Positions 56,850 through 64,000 of a stretch of DNA of 64,000 nucleotides are shown here, piece after piece (the stretch's first letter is position 1; each line of letters begins with the position of its first letter). The DNA lies in contig JADKHH010000031.1 of the NCBI GenBank assembly GCA_016721905.1, forward strand, positions 68,610-132,609. The letters run 5' to 3'. The position numbers were made by a program, and so were the translations under genes. The DNA is from Candidatus Opimibacter skivensis (GTDB lineage Bacteria > Bacteroidota > Bacteroidia > Chitinophagales > Saprospiraceae). Below the pieces are notes generated by a model. It saw only the letters and a list, made by a program, of their open reading frames with translations, was not told where the DNA came from and made no database searches.

Positions 56850-59800
56850 ATTTTCACTGAACTATTTCCTCAATTTGATATGTCACATTGGTATAGAAAT
56901 AATCAAAGTGTGCAGACCAGGCCCACATATCTGACAACTCCCGGGTAAAAGATTTTGTTGTGAAACGCTTAAATGTTTTACCATTCTCCCCGTGTGCAAT
57001 CCCTGATCATTAGGATGACACCTATTGGGTTATTTTCTCTTGCAATTCTATCTGGAGTTTACATTTGCGGAAATCGGATTAGGATGACCCTAAAGAAAGC
57101 CAGATTCGAAGGCTCATTTACATTCGTAAGACATGGAGCAACCCAGCCGGAAGCACATTAACATACACTGAGTCGATGTCCTGCGGACACCCTTCTACAG
57201 AATACAAAGTGTCTCATTATAACCCGGGTTTGGCTCTGCTATATTTAACTTGCCATGAATGACCAATGAAGAGCCTTCACATACTATAACTGGATAAGTG
57301 GTGGCGGCAACCTGGATGACCTTAGATCTACCCATGGAATAATCACAGGTACTGCCGGATTTCAATCGTATCCACCGCTACACAATTAGGGGCGCATAAC
57401 CAGCATACGATGTCCCGTCACAAATGACGGTGTCTATTTCGAAGAACCTATCATTACAAATCTTCTACAAAAGTATTTAGTGTTTCATTTGTAAGGATCG
57501 GATCATTAAAGTCAAAAATAATATTAGGCCTCATTTTTTACCTCGGCAAAATGCCACGCCGTTTTAGGAGAGATCTCTCGTACAGTTACAAACCCATGAC
57601 TACTGAGTTATTGGACATACTCCTGTAGCCAGATATTCCTCAAAAAGAACATTACGGCCTGCCCATCGATCGTTGTATAAACCTGACAGTCGCTACTAAC
57701 AACTTTCAAAGGTGAAGTCCATGCTGGCATCGATCGTGCCAGCAATGTAATATCCACTCATGTGCGTTGCCTGATTTTGGAAATCTGATGGTATAGGTCA
57801 ACCTTTCGTCCAGCAGTGGGAAATTTTCTTGACGAACACCCGAGGTTGAATTTGTCATTCGGGTCAAATGAGCACTACAATCGTTGGCGAAACAAAGCAT
57901 ACATCTTTTTATGACTTCCATTTCCTGCCGAATCGATGAGGGCGATGAGATTAAATCCATATACTTCCCCGGCATACGACTGAGGAAGGCATTCTGAGGT
58001 ACACTTAATGTACAAAATCAAAAGCTGCGTGTATCAAATCGCCACTGGTATATGAGGTTCCGGGCTTTGAATTGTGAATTGAAAGGGATTATGTTACGTT
58101 CTTGAGTACGAAACGTCATCATTGAAAACAAGTTTTCCGTCCCTCATATGGTGTGGTGCCGGAATTTTGATACCGTATGCGAACGTGACTGTTTCATTAC
58201 AGCGTGTCATCTGATGAAAGATTGTCTGGGAGGTCATTTTTATTTATATCAGTTGATATACCAAAGTTCAAATCACTATTAGAAGCTGAACCTGCAAAGA
58301 ATAACCGTGTACTGACTGGAATCAGTGGTAAGTAACCAATCCTCCGGAGATTCCATCTTTGAAGCTGAGCTTCTTCTTACTCCTGCTCGAGAAAAACTGA
58401 CTGCCTGATTGGTAGCGACACTTACGCTCCTGGTTGCTGAAGGGTTACCTTAACTCCCTGGAACTCCATGCTCATTAATATCTTGTATCTTAACACTTTG
58501 TTTGTCAAAACACACCTGTACCGGAAAATTCATAAATCCGCAATCCAGTTCTGACGTCATCACAGCCAGTATGCATTTTGTTCTATGGAAATGATCGTTT
58601 ATAATCTCTTACAGCAGAGCAGATGTTTGGGATTACATACACTTAGTTTCGATTGTTTAAAATTTCAATGTCCATTAAATCCGGATATTCTGCCAGAATG
58701 TTTTCTTGGACTGGACATGACGAACACCCTGAATATTACAGATGATCATTAGAAGAAAAGTGAAGTGTTCTTGAAGGAGGTAATCCTTCCAGCATCTATA
58801 TTCGAGAGTGAATCCTAAGCAATTCGTGATGCTCAATTCACCACCCAACCATGTAAGGTTTCCAAGGTCATTCAAATTTGGTAACTTCCTTAATGTGCCA
58901 GACTGAGCCCCCAAGTGAAATTAGATCTTAAACTCAAACCCCATGAAGCTTGTCATGTTATGGCAAATACTTATAGATAAGGATCCAGGTATACTATCTA
59001 ACTCCTGCAGACAACTCAGATCCACAATATTCAATTCCAGTGTAGCGAGATATCTCTCCCCTAGAATTCAAACCTGTTATTACGGGAAAATCACTGATGG
59101 CTTGACTCAGTCCAACGTAAAGCTCACTCCACACTATCGAGGCTTTCCAGGGCAGCAATAGTATCTATGTTTGAATTAAGCCAAAAAAAAAATCACCTCC
59201 AAATTGAAGTAAGATTGTTAAATCCGGTGGCTGATTTGAGTATGTCGTTTCAAAAATTCGATAGTGCCGGGCATACGAATTATACTGTGGGGCAATCGAA
59301 CGGTCTTGATCTTGTCGTTAAATGTGATTTTTGACTTGTCCGTTTAATTCCTCCAGTATGGGGGAACTCTGAAACATTAGAGAGTATATCATGGATTTCA
59401 ATGACAGGCCTCCCAAAACTTTCAGGTGATCGAGATTGATTATAGTTTCCACTTTTTTATTTATTTGTACAAATATTCTCTGATAATACCTTGAGATTGG
59501 GGAAAATGGATATTGATTTGAGTTGGGGCAATAGGTAGGTAATGCACTGTGCCCAATCGTATCTAATTTGGGAAAACCCGGAAATCAAGTCATCAGATTA
59601 TTTTGATAAATGCTTCAACCATCCGCCCAGGTATTCAAGAGATTAGGAGGTCGGAAAGAACTTGCCAGGTGGTTTCTTAAATGAGAATAAGGAACCCCCA
59701 ATTCCTTCAAAAATGCAGTCAGAAATTGGGTGCCCTGCATGGGACATGTTTCACATACAAGTCGCCACCCATTGTACTCAGTGTATTTCCCAATGGACTC

Positions 59801-60575
59801 AGTGATATTTTATCATTTTCCGAAAGGTAGAGATCATCATGGATGATGGCAACATTATGGAGAGTAGTCATACTAACATTGTCATTGCGATACAAATACA
59901 GCCCACCCACTCAGTCAGGTTTTCAAGTCCAGTGAAATTTTCTACCTGGGTAGAAGAAAGAACTAGTGTTCTCCCAGGCATCTCAATGAATTGACTCCAA
60001 CAAGTTTGTAAACTCGAATTTTTAAACGAAAGTCTGTCAGATCGATCCTATTTATCCAAGGAAATAGCCCATTAAAACTTCCATACTTGATTTCAAAATC
60101 TCACGGATGACCTCAGATTTTCAAGACCAAATAACTGCAGGCACGAACAATTAAAGGACAGGATCAATGACTTATTATCTCCTTAATATTTTCCAGTCCT
60201 CTGACGGAACTTAATATTTTGTTTGAATTGATTTCCAGATCACCCGACTGATGGTCAGATTTTGGAGACCATCAATACTGGTTCGAAAAAATTCATTGCC
60301 TGAAATGACAATGTTACCACACAAAGGTGTTATTTGAGAGAGTCCATCCAGGTTCTGAATATCCGAATCATCACTAAGATAATCCGGATTACCTATGATG
60401 AGTGAACCTTCGATGGTTGAAGCATCAGGTATTCAATAGTAAAATTATCAATTTCATTTTGGCTGTAAAACGAATACCACTCGGAAAGCAAGTTTAGGCC
60501 AGAAGAGGCGCGCAAAGGAAGAATATTAATAAGAAAGTATACACTGAGAAAAAATGAATGCAACTAGAGCGTACC
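56850..60575 (-). pseudogene. giant secreted protein (receptor-L/LRR-like, DUF7619-like), heavily broken
   Basis: No frame is longer than 90 residues, yet the minus strand keeps recognisable pieces in order. From about 60575: LHSFFLSVYFLINILPLRAS (signal peptide) and SQNEIDNFTIEY, then IEGSLIIGNPDYLSDDSDIQ, DLYLSENDKISLSPLGNTLS and LNDLGNLTWLGGELSITNC, which are receptor-L/LRR-like repeats. Next come DLNFGISTDINKNDLPDNLS, a CSFDPNDKF-type joint and LTYTIRF as in DUF7619 (57700-58300), then a VICDGTSYAGY / VIVCEGSS repeat (57200-57450). This is the architecture of large T9SS surface proteins. Single-base shifts occur every 50-100 bases, consistent with a poor consensus near a contig end or a decayed gene. 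Confidence 0.65.
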
Positions 60576-60834
60576 TATATTCTTTATTGATTTCTAATAA
60601 TAACTAAATGCTAGAAATGGGTGAATTCATCAGATGTAAAACCTAACAGAAAGTTTAGCCTGTAAAATACGACTCTGTGGGTGATTAGTTTGAGATGAAT
60701 ATTTCATGCCTGGACATCATTCAGGAAGCTGGGAAATACTTCGAACAGGGGGTTTGCTGCATACACGAAAGGGACGAACCCTTAATCAAGGTCATCACAT
60801 CACTTTTTACCGTCCTTATCTCAGACAGATTGGG

Positions 60835-62116
60835 TCATCTGGTAGTTATCGTCATGATATTCATCGAGCCTGTATGCGACTCCTCTCCAACCAGTATCCG
60901 GAATGTAATAGATACCTGAAACCAAATCATCCCGGTCAATAGTGAAGCCATTGATGCCAGCTCCGGCCTGGCGTTGTGTATTGATCCTAAACGCCCGGAC
61001 GCATCCAGCCTGGAGTTTCACCTGGGTGTCAATTGATCACGCAGTGTGTACAAACATTTACTTCAGTACTGGCAGGGTTAGGATACACTAAGAATTCGGA
61101 GAGGTGACGAAGGATCTTCAACACCGGAAATGACACCCAGATCAGTTTTTTTCAAAGATCGGAGCCACTTGCTCCCTTGAAATTCCATAAATCTTAGTTT
61201 CCATACACGGTCATCCCGCGTTTTTACAAAATAAACAAGATCTGAAGGAAGGATCCATTCGAAGGCATTGAGATCAAAGTATTTCCAGTCATGCCCGATG
61301 ATGTCCAGATTGGAAGAAAGAGAATCGGCATAATCCTGGAATTGAACTGTTGCCGGATCCACGTTGCTAGCTTCTGCGACTTGCACACCTGCTCCGGATA
61401 ATATTCCGGTAACGAGGTATTGCACGGAGTCTGCTCCCTGGGGAATCAAATCATAGTATCGGCAGAATAGTAAATCAAAACCATCGGATGGTTCCACATC
61501 GATAGTTTCACCGGATGCAAAACTGAAATAGGCCAGCACTTTTCCAGCATGATCGGCTTTGGAAATTGTTTTTGTTACTTCACCTGAACCATCAAGATTG
61601 GCATACCGGAAGGTGTATACACCATTGATCAGGGATTGAATCTGAAATTTGAGATAGGAGCCGTCGCGAAGCTTTATCACAAATACATAAAGGCCATTGA
61701 CTTCCTGCGTAGTCGGATTGTATACCCCCATCCATAGTCATCCGGGTTTCCCGCATCACGATATTCATTCAGGGCACCATACGACCAGGATAATTCACGA
61801 TGATTAAACAATGGGAAACCTCGATGGAAGGGATGGTTCAGGCACAACACTGAAATCTTCAGAGATGGTGAAAAACGCCTGGATAGGAAGTGCTCCTGAA
61901 GTAGACCCAACACTTTCATTGATAAAGACTCCGGCATCCTGTGGGGCCACCGTAAAAGCTATATCCCATGCTGCATTGGCTACCTTGTGCTCAGTGCCTT
62001 CAGCAAGGTTGATGTAACTCTGCTGGTTGTATCCCTGTCCTGTGGAGATGCTTTGTGATTCCTGGCCTTTCAGGACTAACGTCAAGAGACATATTGCGCT
62101 GATGAGATTGAGTCAT
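60835..62116 (-). pseudogene. HmuY-like T9SS protein, several frameshifts
   Basis: The minus strand from about 62116 gives a signal peptide end (LISAICLLTLVLKGQES), then SISTGQGYNQQSYINLAEG and HKVANAAWDIAFTV, as in HmuY-type haem-binding proteins. A longer clean frame (61078-61731) continues VNGLYVFVIKLRDGSYLKFQ, YANLDGSGEVTK and LVYFVKTRDDRVWKLRFMEF, the family's typical C-terminal pair. After it VYPNPASTEVNV and GIYYIRILVGEE form a type A sorting domain ending near 60835. HmuY-like proteins bind haem at the cell surface, but the ligand residues cannot be judged in a broken gene. Confidence 0.65.
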
Positions 62117-62291
62117 ATGTCTGATTTTTAGTTGAAGAGATGTTGTAAACAACTGATACTACTAAATACACACTTACCCGCAATTTGCAGCGAAAATGTA
62201 AAAAACAAATTACCTGGTCACTTTTGATGCAAATTTACATTTTTGGAATACTGAGCGCTTCAGCGCGAGTCTTGAACGTATCTTACCACCT

Positions 62292-64000
62292 ATGAAATTC
62301 TCTTTCCCCTGGTGATTTGTCTTCTCGCAATTCATCCAAGCATCTTTCACAAAATCAGCACCTCTATCGATTCTTTGCTGAGTGATCTGCAGCGATTGAA
62401 TGATGAACGGAAAGTTTCTGGTGCCGTGGATACCACATTGCGCGATACGTCTATCATTAATAATCTTGTGAATTAGCAATGCTGCACAGGAGGTCAATCC
62501 GGAGGTGGCCAGTATTGTGCCAATCTGGTCCGATTAGCCAAAAATTGATACAAGAAAGCACTCTGAGCCGGGTTTAATGTCCTTGGGTACAGAGAAGCAA
62601 GGGGAATTATTCAGCAGCCATTGATTATTTTCAGAAGTCAATTGAAGTCTGGAAGCTAAAGGATAGCCTAGGATTAAGCGAAACGTATGCCAATCTGGGA
62701 GAAGTCTATCGGTTAAAAGCCAATTATCCGGAGGCACTGAAATATTTTCTGCTTTCACTACGCATCGATGAAGCCATTCATTATGAAACAGGCATTGCCT
62801 ATGCCTACAACTACCTTGGCGCTACGTATCAGGAACTCGGGGATTATACAAAGGCGCTTGAAAATTTTCAGGCAGCGCTGGAGATAAGGCTGAGGCTCGG
62901 ACTAGATGCCGGTATCGCCGCTGGGTACAACAATATCGGTACGATCTATGCAAAGGAAGGAAAATATGCGAAGCTTTAGAAAATTATAATGCCTCCCCTT
63001 GCGATCAAGGAAAAATAGGCGATAAATATGGCATGGCCAATACCTATATCAATATAGGTGAAGTGTATCATAAGCAAGGAGATCAACAGGAGGCTATGAA
63101 ATACTTTAGCCTGGCACTCAAGCTGCAAGAGGATCTGGAGGATCAGGAAGGAATGGCCGCGACGTATATCTCTATGTCAGGGTCGCGGATAGCCATACAG
63201 GCAATATGAGGAAGCATCATTACTACTCACCAAAGCAGTATCCATATCAAAAGAAATCGGTTCGCTGTATAATCTCAGGCAAAGCTATTCGACATTAGTG
63301 TATCTGGACAGTATCACAGGCAATAGTAAGCAGGGCCTGCAACATTATAAATTAATGTGGCTGCTCGTGATAGCATCTCCAATAAAGAGAATACCAGAAA
63401 GCTGGTAGAGACCCAGATGCAATGATTTTTGATAAAGGAATCACGTGGCTAAAGTGGAACAGGATAAAGAAAGATTTTATCGCCCAGAAAATATTGCAAA
63501 AGCAAAATGGTCCGGAATGGATTCATGGCGGGTTTTCCAGGTGGTCTTGCTCTTTGCCGGAATATTCCTGACCCAACGCAATAAAAATAAAGCAAGGGAA
63601 AAAGCGAAGTGATGAATTGTTACTCCAACATTCTTCCCGCAGAAGTTGCCGAAGAACTAAAGCCAAAGGATCTGCTGGAAGACAAGTAACGATCTAGTAA
63701 CGGTTTTATTTAAGACATCATTAAGGTTTACAGAAATATCTGGCCAGAATGAGTGCAGGCAGATCTCTGGTGAATGATATCAATGCTTGTTTTTCCGGCT
63801 TCGAGCAGGATTATACAGGATTAGGAATAGAAAAATCAAAACGATCAGTGATTCTTATATGGCGGGGGGATTACCTCCACCCAATACAACCCATGCCGTA
63901 GATGTAGTCAATGCAGCACTGGCTATGCAAAGATTTGTAATGGAACAGCAGGAAATCAGAAGGGCAAAGGGCCAGACCTTTTTCGAAATACGGCTGGGTG
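62292..64000 (+). pseudogene. TPR-containing class III adenylate/guanylate cyclase, broken and cut by the window end
   Basis: From ATG 62292 a signal peptide-like start (MKFSFPLVICLLAIHPS) is followed, in shifting frames, by TPR units (NYPEALKYFLLSLRIDEAI, DYTKALENFQAALEIRLRLG, GDQQEAMKYFSLALKLQEDL), a membrane segment near 63540 (FQVVLLFAGIFLTQRN) and then the cyclase domain: NILPAEVAEELKPKGSA, INACFSGFEQDY, TISDSYMAGG-like and HAVDVVNAALAMQRFVMEQQ. The window ends inside the catalytic domain. The order TPR, membrane helix, class III cyclase is common in Bacteroidota. Many single-base shifts are needed. Cyclic nucleotide made here could feed a Crp/Fnr-type regulator. Confidence 0.7.

Noticed and set aside
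1..64000. tRNA or rRNA genes
   Set aside because: No cloverleaf with GTTC-like T-loop and matching acceptor stem, and no rRNA signature, was seen; a tRNAscan/Infernal run would be decisive.

Overview
The window looks like a chromosomal segment of a Bacteroidota bacterium, probably a Saprospiria/Chitinophagia-type lineage. Several proteins end in type IX secretion (T9SS) sorting domains: type A in the M60 peptidase, thioredoxin-like protein, beta-lactamase-fold hydrolase, 46885 protein and HmuY-like protein, and type B in the giant adhesin. TPR-plus-histidine-kinase sensors, DUF2490, DUF4240, HXXEE and TPR-cyclase genes fit the same phylum, as do Bacteroidota -7 promoter boxes (TAnnTTTG). No tRNA, rRNA or CRISPR was seen.

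Layout. 0.9-5.4 kb: a vWA lipoprotein, a small lipoprotein, a broken Crp/Fnr regulator and a broken alcohol dehydrogenase, separated by palindromic repeats. 5.6-10.5 kb: a putative metal (copper?) locus, with an AraC-type regulator carrying a CxxC N-terminus, a 54-residue Cys-rich metallothionein-like peptide, an esterase, two envelope proteins, a multicopper oxidase and a small membrane protein. 11.5-14.7 kb: a T9SS-exported M60 metallopeptidase. 15.2-22.9 kb: an AT-rich stretch with TPR, TerC, LysR (internally deleted), SPFH, LRR and DUF2490 genes. 23.4-34.1 kb: HXXEE, secreted thioredoxin-like protein, DUF4240, aminotransferase V, two hydrolases and an Arr-type rifampin ADP-ribosyltransferase. 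34.3-47.7 kb: a signalling and surface block of two tandem TPR-histidine kinases, a LuxR-type response regulator, a 1742-residue adhesin, a beta-lactamase-fold hydrolase and another T9SS protein. 48.1-50.9 kb: two paralogous pairs of unrecognised genes (A1-A2-B1-B2) between a decayed MITE and a group II intron remnant. 51.4-54.7 kb: membrane proteins and an ArsR/SRPBCC pair. 55-64 kb: heavily broken genes (T9SS LRR-type giant protein, HmuY-like protein, TPR-adenylate cyclase running off the end).

Two patterns link genes. A 19-bp palindrome, ACTACYCAWWWCRGGTAGT, lies 20-21 nt upstream of a -7 box before the response regulator, the adhesin and the beta-lactamase-fold gene, which suggests one autoregulated regulon served by the adjacent kinases. 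A 99-bp element with about 16-bp terminal inverted repeats and 4-bp target duplications (a MITE) occurs three times plus one decayed copy, all within 36.5-47.9 kb.

Many genes are split by single-base shifts, often in homopolymers, while the protein sequence continues cleanly in the next frame. Together with a homopolymer-ladder block at 21.9-22.05 kb, this suggests consensus or assembly error for many breaks, although large genes (5.2 kb, 2 x 2 kb) are intact. Coordinates for broken genes span the whole reconstructed gene.
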